A stretch of DNA of 64,000 nucleotides. It comes from an uncultured Aquimarina sp. (GTDB lineage Bacteria > Bacteroidota > Bacteroidia > Flavobacteriales > Flavobacteriaceae). Of the stretch, positions 17,706-26,509 are shown piece by piece. The stretch is taken from NCBI GenBank assembly GCA_947498775.1, contig CANMLL010000013.1:62001-126000 (forward strand). Direction: 5' to 3'. Below the pieces are notes generated by a model, which had not been told where the DNA came from, did no database searches, and saw only the letters and a list, made by a program, of their open reading frames with translations. Numbering within the stretch: the first letter of the stretch is position 1; each line of letters starts with the position of its first letter. The position numbers were made by a program, and so were the translations under genes.

Positions 17706-17721
17706 ATGTAAACGTTTACAT
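17706..17721. promoter_or_regulatory. LacI-type operator upstream of the SsuD-like gene
   Basis: A perfect ATGTAAACGTTTACAT palindrome, identical to the one at 7385-7400. It lies 15 bp upstream of a TAnnTTTG box, over the place where the -33 element should be. Confidence 0.8.
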
Positions 17722-17736
17722 TGTTATAAATTTTAA

Positions 17737-17744
17737 TATATTTG
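17737..17744 (+). promoter_or_regulatory. -7 element of the SsuD-like gene promoter
   Basis: TATATTTG matches TAnnTTTG exactly and lies about 60 bp upstream of the ATG at 17805. The expected -33 region falls within the LacI-type palindrome. Confidence 0.65.
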
Positions 17745-17804
17745 AGAGTCTGAAATTATTTAAGCAAGTATAAAAAGAGGTAATCTTCTAAAAACACAAC
17801 TTGT

Positions 17805-18962
17805 ATGAATACAAATGAAATACAAATTCGATCTCCTCATCTGGATGGGGCAGAAATATCCTGGTTTGCTCCAATTTGTGACGGAGATGACCGTTATCTT
17901 GGAGAGCGCAGTATGGAGTACAAAAGCAATTGGGAGAATACTTCTAAGATATTGCTCACTGCAGATAAATTAGGCTTCAGAAACATTTTATGTCCTTCGT
18001 CATACCAGGTAGGTCAGGATACGTTGTCCTTTGTTTCAGCCGTTGCCCCAATGACCAAGCAGATCAATTTACTAGCTGCAGTACGTTGTGGAGAAGTGCA
18101 TCCACCTATGCTGGCTAGAGCATTAGCAACTATAGATCATATCCTTAAGGGTAGATTGGTGATTAATATTATTTCTTCTAATCTACCTGGCGAAAATTTA
18201 TCTTCTGAAGATCGTTATCAACGTTCTCGAGAAGTTATTGAAATATTAAAACAAGCCTGGACTCAGGATATGATACGTTTTGAGGGAAAATTCTATAATC
18301 TAGAACTTCCTTCAAATCCGGTAAAACCATATCAGCAAGGAGGCCCTCTTTTGTATTTTGGAGGATATTCTCCGCCGGCAGTAGATTTATGTGCAGAACA
18401 CTGTGATGTATACCTGATGTGGCCGGAGACTGAAGGTAATCTTAAAAAGCTAATGATCAATATGAGTGCCAAAGCTGCTCAATATGGTCGAAAAGTAGAT
18501 TTTGGATTGCGTGTGCATGTAGTAGTAAGAGAAACTGAAGAAGAAGCGAGAGCCTATGCCGATAGTATCATATCCAAATTAGATATCGAACAAGGAAAAA
18601 AACTTAGAGAACGTGCACTGGATGCAAAATCCTATGGTGTGAGCCGACAAGCACAAATGCGTGAAATTGCAACAGATGAAGGGTATATCGAGGATAATCT
18701 TTGGACCGGAATCGGTAAAGGGCGCTCGGGATGTGGAGCTGCTCTTGTAGGTACTCCTGATCAGATTGTTGCTAAAATTCATAGGTATATGGATATGGGG
18801 ATACGATCCTTTATATTTTCGGGATACCCTCATCTAGAAGAGTGCAAAAGATTTGCAAAGTTAGTATTGCCAAAACTTAAGACAATTTCAATGCCTATAG
18901 AACAAAAAAAGGTTCTTGATCATGAGCCAAAAACGCCTTTAGCATCTGGTGTTCGAGTATGA
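17805..18962 (+). CDS. SsuD-like LLM-class flavin-dependent monooxygenase (putative sulfonate monooxygenase)
   Basis: This 385-residue luciferase-like (LLM) flavoenzyme resembles alkanesulfonate monooxygenase SsuD along its length. Shared elements are WFAP..DGDDRYLG at the start, LLAAVRCGEVHPPMLARALATIDH, GRLVINIIS, RYQRSREVIEILKQAW, GPLLYFGGYSPPA, and GLRVHVVVRETEEEA. Residues matching SsuD catalytic positions are kept: R236 and H238 (SsuD R226, H228), R307 in GKGRSGCG (R297) and Y341 in SGYPHLEE (Y331). SsuD Cys54 is not obviously matched. Such enzymes use FMNH2 and O2 to cleave C-S bonds and release sulfite, including from sulfoquinovose in the sulfo-SMO pathway. No flavin reductase is visible here. 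A different LLM oxidation remains possible. Confidence 0.85.
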   Translation: MNTNEIQIRSPHLDGAEISWFAPICDGDDRYLGERSMEYKSNWENTSKILLTADKLGFRNILCPSSYQVGQDTLSFVSAVAPMTKQINLLAAVRCGEVHPPMLARALATIDHILKGRLVINIISSNLPGENLSSEDRYQRSREVIEILKQAWTQDMIRFEGKFYNLELPSNPVKPYQQGGPLLYFGGYSPPAVDLCAEHCDVYLMWPETEGNLKKLMINMSAKAAQYGRKVDFGLRVHVVVRETEEEARAYADSIISKLDIEQGKKLRERALDAKSYGVSRQAQMREIATDEGYIEDNLWTGIGKGRSGCGAALVGTPDQIVAKIHRYMDMGIRSFIFSGYPHLEECKRFAKLVLPKLKTISMPIEQKKVLDHEPKTPLASGVRV

Positions 18963-19026
18963 GGCGATTAGATTATTTATTTTATTAAGGGTTTACTTAT
19001 TTTTATGATATTAAAATTACTACTAC

Positions 19027-20571
19027 GTGATTGATTTACTCATTGTTTCGGCTTATTTTATACTTGTTTTTGTGGTTGCTATAACGGGCCGACATGGTAA
19101 ACAGGTAACTACCGAAGAGTATTTCTTAAGCTCACGAAGCTTAAAATGGCCGTCGATAGCCTTTTCAACGATAGCGACTAATATCCAGGGATATCAGTTT
19201 TTGGGAATGATGGGATCTGCCTATTTATATGGTATGGCCCAGGCGAGCTTAGAGATTAATGCTATCGAAGGAATCCTATTAGCAGCCTTTATTTTTGTTC
19301 CTATTTATCTTAAAGAGCAAATAATTACCATTACCCAGTTTATAAAATCGCGTTTAGGAAATACAGTAGCTTTATTTTATTCCTTATCAAATATTTTATT
19401 GTTTTCTACTATTACCCTGGGAGCAGCCTTGTTTTGGGGAGCCTATGCAGCAGATATTGTATTTGCAGACTATTTATCATTTATCCACGAAGACCGATTA
19501 ATTCGTATTGCAATATTAATTGTATGTCTGGGATTGTTTTCTGCTATTTATACATATTTCGGGGGCCTGAGTGCTGTGGTACGTACCGATGTGATACAAT
19601 TTATCATCCTATTATCGGGTGGAGTAGTGGTATTGTTCATTGCAATTCATCACCTGGGTGGATGGTCGCAACTGTATGAAAAAACAGGAGATTTGATGCA
19701 CCTGCATTTACCCGCAGATCATGAAAAACTACCATGGACCCATATTTTTGGATTGTTTTTGCTGAATATTAATTATTGGTGCGCCAACCAATCTGTTGTA
19801 CAGCGATCTTTGGCAGCCAAAAGCTTAAAACATGCTCAAATAGGTTTGATGGTTGGCGGACTTATGAAATATGTGATGGCTGCGATTATAGTATTACCAG
19901 GTATTGCATTAGTGGGTATCTTAGGAGAAAACGGACTTTCAGATCCGGATATGGCGTTTCCTTATTTGGTAAGTACATATTTACCAGTAGGACTTAAAGG
20001 ATTGATTTTATGTGCGTTATTTGCTTCGTTGATGAGTACAGTAGATTCAACGTTTAATTCGTTAGCTACCTTATGGTCTATTGATATTTACAGAGTATAC
20101 GTCAATAAAAATGCAACTGATAGGCAGGTAGTAAAAACCGGGAAGAACGCAATTTTACTTTCCTTTATCTCTGGAGTTACCATCGGGATTGTTTTGCTAT
20201 ATCTAAAATTTCAGGATTCGGGAGCGGCTTTTACACATACATTAAACGAATTGCGCTACTATATTAATTGTGGGATTGTAGTATTGATATGCGCAGCTGT
20301 TTTCTTAATAGCGCCAAAACATAGAGTTGCACTTATTGCATTTTTTGGTACAGTGGTGCTTCAGTTAGTATTTAAAGGTATATTTCCCGAGATGAACTAC
20401 TTTGTGCGCGCTATGTGGGTAATTATTATTGGATTCGCTATCATTTTTGCATTCTCCAAAACGCAATTTAAAGGCTGGAAAGATTTGTTAGTGTCAGACT
20501 CCAGGCGAATTACCCAATTAGGTATCGGGATGGCACTTTCTTTGGTGTTGTTACATGTTGTGTTTCATTGA
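19027..20571 (+). CDS. Sodium:solute symporter (SSS family)
   Basis: This 514-residue inner-membrane protein has about 13-14 membrane segments and SSS-family features: EEYFLSSRSLKWPSIAFSTIATNIQG near the start, the TYFGGLSAVVRTDVIQFIILL signature around residues 180-200, and LCALFASLMSTVDSTFNSLATLW late. It should move a sugar or similar small solute with sodium. The start is a GTG at 19027. It follows the SsuD-like monooxygenase by 64 bp and probably shares its LacI-controlled promoter, so its substrate is likely what that enzyme consumes or a precursor. A pseudogene on the opposite strand follows directly. Confidence 0.9.
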   Translation: MIDLLIVSAYFILVFVVAITGRHGKQVTTEEYFLSSRSLKWPSIAFSTIATNIQGYQFLGMMGSAYLYGMAQASLEINAIEGILLAAFIFVPIYLKEQIITITQFIKSRLGNTVALFYSLSNILLFSTITLGAALFWGAYAADIVFADYLSFIHEDRLIRIAILIVCLGLFSAIYTYFGGLSAVVRTDVIQFIILLSGGVVVLFIAIHHLGGWSQLYEKTGDLMHLHLPADHEKLPWTHIFGLFLLNINYWCANQSVVQRSLAAKSLKHAQIGLMVGGLMKYVMAAIIVLPGIALVGILGENGLSDPDMAFPYLVSTYLPVGLKGLILCALFASLMSTVDSTFNSLATLWSIDIYRVYVNKNATDRQVVKTGKNAILLSFISGVTIGIVLLYLKFQDSGAAFTHTLNELRYYINCGIVVLICAAVFLIAPKHRVALIAFFGTVVLQLVFKGIFPEMNYFVRAMWVIIIGFAIIFAFSKTQFKGWKDLLVSDSRRITQLGIGMALSLVLLHVVFH

Positions 20572-20597
20572 TGTTCACTAACTTCCTAAGAATTATT

Positions 20598-20903
20598 CTA
20601 ATCATCGATAGCGCCGTAAATAATCGCTATCATTTTACCATAAATCGCTTGATGGTACACTGGTATGGCTTGCGACTTGCCAACAAAGATAAACTCTTCT
20701 TTTGGATCAACAATAAATTTGGTACTAAGAGAACCTCCCCATTAATAGGTTCCAGGGCTTCTGGAATCTAAGCTCGTAGCCGTGGTCAACGCAAAACCCA
20801 AACAGTGAGACAAACCAATTTTGTTATTCTGGCCTTTCCCTTGTTTATTTAATGTAACGAATTGATCCGAAGTCATGATTTCTAATGTTTTACATCCTAA
20901 TAT
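20598..20903 (-). pseudogene. Remnant of a beta-lactamase-family serine hydrolase (C-terminal fragment)
   Basis: The minus strand reads KTLEIMTSDQFVTLN, then LGFALTTATSLDSRSPGTY, a TAA stop, then WGGSLSTKFIVDPKEEFIF and a C-terminal YGKMIAIIYGAIDD followed by TAG. This is the familiar C-terminal end of class C beta-lactamase-like serine hydrolases, where GTYEWGG is expected; the glutamate codon is replaced by the stop. Only about 100 codons remain and the N-terminal catalytic SxxK part is missing. It sits between the symporter and the sulfatase genes, so it looks like a decayed gene at the junction of two loci. Confidence 0.8.
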
Positions 20904-20981
20904 TAGCTGCAAAAAATCACAAAAATAAAATTAATTCAAAAATAACGATGTCATATTCATAAGATTTCTCTTATATTATTG

Positions 20982-22544
20982 ATGAATCTTTACAAATGCT
21001 TTATAAATACTATAAATGTGAGAAAACATAATATGATTATTTTGATCACACTATGTTTTTCTTGCAACTCTTCCATTACTGAGGATACTGTTGAAAAACC
21101 TAATATCATTATCTTATATGCAGATGACGTAGGGTACGGTGATGTTGGAATTTATGGTGCTCAAGGAGTCGAGACACCTAATATAGATTATTTAGCTCGA
21201 AATGGTATCAGATTTACAGATGCCCATAGCGCTGCAGCTACCTGTACTCCTTCTCGATATTCTTTGCTTACCGGTAAGTATGCTTTTAGAAGAAACGTAA
21301 AGGTATTGCCGGGAGATGCGCCTCTTTTAATTAAGCCAGACACACCTACAATACCGTCTATGCTCAAAAAAGAAGGATACAAAACTGCTGTTGTAGGAAA
21401 ATGGCATTTGGGTTTAGGAGACGGAAAAGTTGATTGGAATGAAGAAGTAAAGCCAGGACCACTAGAAATAGGATTCGACTATAGTTATTTGCTTCCTTCT
21501 ACTGGTGATAGAGTGCCAAGTGTATATCTAGAGAATCATAATGTAGTCAGTCTGGATAAGAATGATTCATTAAAAATTTCTTTTACAGATAACCCAAATG
21601 ATCCCAACCCTTATCAAAGGCCAACAGGTATTACACATCCTGAATTATTAAAGCAAAAAGCGGATCAACAACACAGTGGAGCTATAATTAATGGTATAAG
21701 TCGTATAGGTTTTATGGGAGGAGGAAAACGTGCAGAAATTGTAGATGAAGAAATGACAGATGTCTTATTAGACAAAGCAACTCGATTTATAGATAAAAAT
21801 AAGAGCAATCCTTTTTTTCTCTATTTTTCATTTCATGACATTCATGTACCCAGGGCACCCCATACTAGGTTTGTTGGTAAGAGTACCATGGGGCTCAGAG
21901 GTGATGCTATAGTACAAATGGACTGGGTCGTTGGAGAAATCATAAATACATTGAAACGGTTAAAAATTGAAAGAAATACACTAGTGATTTTTACCAGCGA
22001 TAATGGACCAGTTCTCAATGATGGTTATGAAGATATGGCTGAAGAGAAGTTAGGAAATCACCGCCCTTCAGGTATTTTTCGCGGTGGAAAATATAGTGCT
22101 TTTGAAGGAGGAACTAGAGTGCCTACAATATCCTATTGGCCAGGCACAATACAACCTAAAGAAAGTGATGCACTTTGGAGTCAGGTTGATATGTATACGT
22201 CTATTGCTTCTCTTTTAAAAATTACTCCTAATAAAAACTCATTATTAGATAGCGAAGATATGATCGATGTGATCCTGGGCAAATCAGAAGTGGGAAGACA
22301 ACTACTATTAGAAGAATCTTATACCTATGGATTAAGATATGGAAAATGGAAATATATCATGCCTTCTGAAAAAGAATATAAGTGGGTAGATACCATTAAA
22401 AAAATAGAATCGGGGATTGATACGATTCCCAAATTATATAATCTTGAAACTGACCCGGAAGAAACCAATAATCTTGCCAATACCCATAAAGAGAAAGTAG
22501 GCGAAATTAGAGATATTTTAAAAAATATTTTAAATGAAAAGTAA
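20982..22544 (+). CDS. Sulfatase (formylglycine-dependent, S1 family), first
   Basis: This roughly 520-residue arylsulfatase-type enzyme hydrolyses sulfate esters, probably on glycans outside the cytoplasm. The metal-binding start NIIILYADDVGYGDVGIYG is typical. The formylglycine motif is CTPSRYSLLTG, with Cys near residue 88 as the C-x-P-S-R target of the maturase. VGKWHLG, FFLYFSFHDIHVPRAPH, IFTSDNGPVLN and GLRYGKWKYI supply the other active-site elements. Alternative starts exist (TTG at 20979, GTG at 21018); the GTG would give a compact lipoprotein signal ending LCFSC. The next gene overlaps by 11 bp, so an operon is clear. No sulfatase maturase is seen in the window. Confidence 0.94.
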   Translation: MNLYKCFINTINVRKHNMIILITLCFSCNSSITEDTVEKPNIIILYADDVGYGDVGIYGAQGVETPNIDYLARNGIRFTDAHSAAATCTPSRYSLLTGKYAFRRNVKVLPGDAPLLIKPDTPTIPSMLKKEGYKTAVVGKWHLGLGDGKVDWNEEVKPGPLEIGFDYSYLLPSTGDRVPSVYLENHNVVSLDKNDSLKISFTDNPNDPNPYQRPTGITHPELLKQKADQQHSGAIINGISRIGFMGGGKRAEIVDEEMTDVLLDKATRFIDKNKSNPFFLYFSFHDIHVPRAPHTRFVGKSTMGLRGDAIVQMDWVVGEIINTLKRLKIERNTLVIFTSDNGPVLNDGYEDMAEEKLGNHRPSGIFRGGKYSAFEGGTRVPTISYWPGTIQPKESDALWSQVDMYTSIASLLKITPNKNSLLDSEDMIDVILGKSEVGRQLLLEESYTYGLRYGKWKYIMPSEKEYKWVDTIKKIESGIDTIPKLYNLETDPEETNNLANTHKEKVGEIRDILKNILNEK

Positions 22545-23406
22545 CTATAACTATGTTTTACTTTTTTGTGTATTGATCTTTACGTCCTTGCAACCACTTT
22601 TAGCGCAAAAAAATGGCTCAAATGATGGCGCAAAAAAGCAAAAGCAAATAAACTTACCTTATAAAACAGAACTAGTTTCTGTCTTACCGGCAAAAGATAA
22701 TCTTTGGGTTTTTGTGATGGCAGGACAATCCAATATGGCTGGCCGAGCTTTTGTTACTCCTAAGGATACGCTCCCAAATCCAAGAATTTTGACAGTAACT
22801 CAAGATAATCAATGGGCAGTAGCAAAAGAACCATTACATCGTTATAAGCCAAAATTAATGGGTTTGGATTGCGGACGCTCTTTTGCCGAAGAAATATTAA
22901 AAAATGTTAATGATTCGATACATATTGCATTATTACCGTGTGCGGTTGGAGGAACCTCTATAAAAGAATGGTTGGGAGATTCTTTGCGTAAGAATGTACA
23001 TTTATATTCAAATCTGAAAGAAAAAGTAAGTTTTGCAAGTAAGCATGGAACTATAAAAGGAATATTATGGCATCAGGGAGAAAGCGATGCCAAAGATGAG
23101 AATACAGCAGGTTATCAAGATGATTTTTTAAAACTACTACAATCATTTCGAGAGGACATAGGAAATAAATCATTACCTATTATTATAGGTGAATTGGGTA
23201 AGAATATAAACGATAAGAAGAATCAGGCTACTAGAGAATTAATTAATCAGATTCTCACAGAAGTTTCTAGGCAAGATAACTATATGGGGTTGGTATTAAT
23301 GAAAGACCTTACAACTTTTGATGGCTATCATTTTGATCGCAGTTCTGTTCAAGTGATGGGGAAAAGATATGCAAGAGCATATATGAAGATGCATAACGAT
23401 TTCTAA
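22534..23406 (+). CDS. SASA-type (sialate O-acetylesterase-like, CE6-like) esterase
   Basis: This 290-residue secreted SGNH-like carbohydrate esterase has a signal peptide ending near LLAQ (residue 25). LWVFVMAGQSNMAGRA (Ser nucleophile in GQSN), IALLPCAVGGTSIKEW and ILWHQGESDA (the HQGE block) are the three hallmarks of the SASA/DUF303 family. A catalytic His is likely in DGYHFDRSS near the C-terminus. The family removes O-acetyl groups from xylan, sialic acid or other glycans; the substrate here is unknown. It overlaps the sulfatase by 11 bp, so the pair probably strips sulfate and acetyl decorations from the same glycan. Confidence 0.88.
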   Translation: MKSNYNYVLLFCVLIFTSLQPLLAQKNGSNDGAKKQKQINLPYKTELVSVLPAKDNLWVFVMAGQSNMAGRAFVTPKDTLPNPRILTVTQDNQWAVAKEPLHRYKPKLMGLDCGRSFAEEILKNVNDSIHIALLPCAVGGTSIKEWLGDSLRKNVHLYSNLKEKVSFASKHGTIKGILWHQGESDAKDENTAGYQDDFLKLLQSFREDIGNKSLPIIIGELGKNINDKKNQATRELINQILTEVSRQDNYMGLVLMKDLTTFDGYHFDRSSVQVMGKRYARAYMKMHNDF

Positions 23407-23489
23407 TATTTTAAAATGTATAAAAAGTGTCATGTATCTATTGAAAATTAACATATTTATAAATTTCGCTATATTTAATAACCTATTAA

Positions 23490-24125
23490 TTGTTATTTCT
23501 TATGATAAAGAAGGCATCCTTACCTTTCGATAAAGATCGAGACAGTTATCTTCAAAAGGAAAAGCCATCTTCATTCGAGAATATGGCAGATATTGAGATT
23601 TGGAAACAATTCAAATCTGGAAACGAATCAGCGTTCATACATATCTATAAAACTAACTTTAAAGATCTTTATAATTATGGTTTGCAGTTTTCTAAGGATG
23701 TGAATTTGGTCGAAGATAGTATTCAGGATTTATTTATTGATATAAGAAGAACCCGAAAAAGATTATCCGACACTACTTCCATTAAATTATACCTCTACAA
23801 GGCGATAAGAAGAAAAGTATTACAGTATATAAAATCTTCAAGGAAACGTTTCTGGAATGTATCTCTAGAAGAAGGGAACAATTTTCATTTTACTTTTTCA
23901 TACGAATATCATCTTATTGCAAAGCAACTTACTGAAGAAAAGATCGAGCGTTTAAATCGAGCTCTTAAAACACTTCCGAAAAGACAAAGAGAAGTAATCT
24001 ATTATTTTTTTTATGAACAAATGGGATATCAGGAAATAAAAGAAATAATGGAGTTCGCTAATATTAAAAGCGTAAGAAATAAAGCTTATATCGCCTTAAA
24101 AACACTAAGAGAAAGTTGTGAGTAA
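23490..24125 (+). CDS. ECF-type RNA polymerase sigma factor
   Basis: This sigma-70 family factor of the ECF type has region 2 in DIEIWKQFKSGNESAFIHIYKTNFKDLYNYGLQFSKDVNLVEDSIQDLFIDI (helical, with the DxIQDLF core-binding end). Region 4 is LNRALKTLPKRQREVIYYFFYEQMGYQEIKEIMEFANIKSVRNKAYIALKTLR. The frame allows a start at 23490, but the ATG at 23583 (MADIEIW) gives the usual N-terminus for this class. A FecR anti-sigma factor and an STN-bearing SusC lie downstream, so it should induce this locus when SusC senses substrate. A glycosidase gene is inserted between it and fecR. Confidence 0.93.
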   Translation: MLFLMIKKASLPFDKDRDSYLQKEKPSSFENMADIEIWKQFKSGNESAFIHIYKTNFKDLYNYGLQFSKDVNLVEDSIQDLFIDIRRTRKRLSDTTSIKLYLYKAIRRKVLQYIKSSRKRFWNVSLEEGNNFHFTFSYEYHLIAKQLTEEKIERLNRALKTLPKRQREVIYYFFYEQMGYQEIKEIMEFANIKSVRNKAYIALKTLRESCE

Positions 24126-24278
24126 TACAATATTTTTCATCACCAACATGATTGCTTAAAGAATCTTTTGGTAAATCAGTGTCATTTCCCATAAAAATTA
24201 CTCTTATAACATATACCCTTACGCGCAAGTAAAAAATAACCTCATAAACGCAGTTGTAAAACTTAATACCTAAAATGT

Positions 24279-26363
24279 ATGAAGAAGTTTCGTATAATAT
24301 ATTTCAATGTTTTAGTCCTTGGTACTCTTTTGATTATCCTTTCTTGTAAGAAATCTGAAGATGATAATGGTCTTGATAAAAAAACAAAATACCATGGTAA
24401 ATTTTATCAGCTATCGATTAATGAAATAAAACCCAAAGGATGGCTTAAACAGTACCTGGTTAATCAGAAAAATGGATTAACCGGTCATCTTGAAGAAGCA
24501 GGTTACCCTTTTGATAGTGCAGGTTGGGGGCAAAAAGTAGTCGATAGCTCTAGTTGGTGGCCTTATGAGCAGACCGGCTATTGGATCGATGGGATGTTAA
24601 CCGCAGGATATCTATTAGATGATGATTTTTTAATTAATAAAGCAAAATCCAAAATCTATCCAGTATTAGAAAAAACAGGAACAGATCATTTTATTGGCCC
24701 TTCGTACTTAAAGAAAAAGAAAAACAAGCACAGATGGGTACATGCGGTATATTTTAGGGCATTGATGCGAGAATATGAAGTGACAAAAGATTCAATAATT
24801 CTCCAGAAAATGAAAAGTTTTTACCTAAATCAAGATGAAGAAAACTTTCATGAAATTAGAGATCAATTGAATATTGAAAGTATACTTTGGCTGTATCAAA
24901 AAACCAAAGACACCACATTGTATAGCCTGGCAGCAAACATTTATAACAAAATGAATTATGAAGGGTTTATGGATCGTCCGGTAACCGCTTCTAGCTTTTT
25001 AGAATCCAAACCTGTTTATGAGCATGGTGTTACCTACAATGAAATAGCCAAACTTGGTTCAATTTTATATGCACATAGTGGTGACACCAAGTATCTGGAG
25101 CCTTCTATCGCTGCTTACAATAATATAGACGCATATTATCTTATGGTGGATGGTGTAAACGTATCTTCAGAGCATTTACGAACCCCGCCTCATGCACTTC
25201 AAACCCATGAAACATGTGATATTGCTGATTATTCATGGAGCCTGGGATATCTACTTATGGCCACAGCAGAGGTTTCTTATGCTGATAAAATAGAAAAAGC
25301 CATGTTTAACGCGGCACCGGGTGCTGTTACTTCAGACTTTAAAGCATTGCAATATTTATCGGGTCCTAATCAGGTTATTCTTGACTCAACTTCTAATCAT
25401 AATAAGTTTTTTAGAGGGAATACTGCGATGATGTTTGGTCCTAATCAGTTCACAGAATGTTGTCCTGGAAATATTAACCGCATTATGCCCAATTATGTGT
25501 CCAGGTTATGGATGAAAGAGAATGAAAAAAGTATTGTGGCTGCCATGTATGGTCCATCAGAATGGAATGGTAAAATTAATGGCGCCCAGGTAAATATAAA
25601 GGAGAATACGAAGTACCCCTTTGCTGAGGATATTGAATTTGAATTTTTTCCTGAGAAATCAGTTGGTTTTTCGTTTACATTTAGAATTCCAGGATGGTGT
25701 ACGGCACCAAAAGTTAGTATAAATGGTAAGGTTTCTAAACAGATATATCAACCAGGAAACTATTATTCTATAGAAAGGAATTTTGTTAAAGGAGATAAAA
25801 TTACACTCTTATTACCACAAAGAGCGCAATTGAGTAAATGGCCAAATAATGGGGTGGCGGTAGAAAGAGGTCCATTGGTTTATGCTTTAAAAATAGACGA
25901 AAATTGGCAAGCTCTAGAACCTGATAAGAATAATCCAAAATCTACCAAAGATTTTCCAGCCTACCATGTGACCGCTGCAAGTGATTGGAATTATGCCTTA
26001 GCGCTTGAAGAAACAGATATAGAAGATCAAATTGAAATCGTGGAAGAAAAATGGAACCTCAATCCCTGGAGTACAAATACTGCTCCAATTTCTATTAAAG
26101 TCCCGGCAAAAAAGATTCGCAATTGGAAGATGATAGAAAAGGATACGGTTTTTTATGCAATGAATGTGCCGGTACAAAATAATGGCAAGACATTGTGGAA
26201 AGAGAGAAGTGATTTTAAAAAGAACGGAAATTTTTTCTTTACTCCACCGCTACCAGATCTCAAATCTATTCGAGATGTTGATGAAGAATCCGAGATGATA
26301 ACATTAATTCCTTATGGCAGCGCCAAACTTCGTATAGCGATATTTCCTATGTTGCCAAAATGA
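24279..26363 (+). CDS. GH127-like glycosidase (DUF1680, putative beta-L-arabinofuranosidase)
   Basis: This 694-residue lipoprotein (IILSCKKSED) has an (alpha/alpha)6 barrel of the DUF1680/GH127 type. GYWIDGMLTAGYLLDD and HRWVHAVYFRALMREYEVT are barrel helices. The zinc and catalytic set of GH127 is matched by HETCD (E311, C313) and by ECCPGNINR (C394, C395), equivalent to E338, C340, C417 and C418 of Bifidobacterium HypBA1, where a zinc-bound Cys is the nucleophile. PLVYALKIDENW lies in the C-terminal beta domains. GH127 enzymes mostly remove beta-L-arabinofuranose, but related DUF1680 families (GH137, GH142, GH146) have other targets. The gene is unusually placed between an ECF sigma factor and its FecR partner. 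Confidence 0.85.
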   Translation: MKKFRIIYFNVLVLGTLLIILSCKKSEDDNGLDKKTKYHGKFYQLSINEIKPKGWLKQYLVNQKNGLTGHLEEAGYPFDSAGWGQKVVDSSSWWPYEQTGYWIDGMLTAGYLLDDDFLINKAKSKIYPVLEKTGTDHFIGPSYLKKKKNKHRWVHAVYFRALMREYEVTKDSIILQKMKSFYLNQDEENFHEIRDQLNIESILWLYQKTKDTTLYSLAANIYNKMNYEGFMDRPVTASSFLESKPVYEHGVTYNEIAKLGSILYAHSGDTKYLEPSIAAYNNIDAYYLMVDGVNVSSEHLRTPPHALQTHETCDIADYSWSLGYLLMATAEVSYADKIEKAMFNAAPGAVTSDFKALQYLSGPNQVILDSTSNHNKFFRGNTAMMFGPNQFTECCPGNINRIMPNYVSRLWMKENEKSIVAAMYGPSEWNGKINGAQVNIKENTKYPFAEDIEFEFFPEKSVGFSFTFRIPGWCTAPKVSINGKVSKQIYQPGNYYSIERNFVKGDKITLLLPQRAQLSKWPNNGVAVERGPLVYALKIDENWQALEPDKNNPKSTKDFPAYHVTAASDWNYALALEETDIEDQIEIVEEKWNLNPWSTNTAPISIKVPAKKIRNWKMIEKDTVFYAMNVPVQNNGKTLWKERSDFKKNGNFFFTPPLPDLKSIRDVDEESEMITLIPYGSAKLRIAIFPMLPK

Positions 26364-26509
26364 GCTAAGAGATAGATCCGATGGGCAATATGAATGGTAT
26401 TTCTGAAGGAATATTTTTAAAAATAAAATAAATTAATAAAAAAGATGAGAAAAAGCAGTGTTATTTAAGTAAAAACTGTCTTATCTATAATAGTAACGTA
26501 CTACTAATA

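Noticed and set aside
20568..20771. A 67-codon plus-strand frame after the symporter gene
   Set aside because: The opposite strand reads clearly as the end of a serine hydrolase with one stop, so the plus frame is a shadow of the pseudogene.
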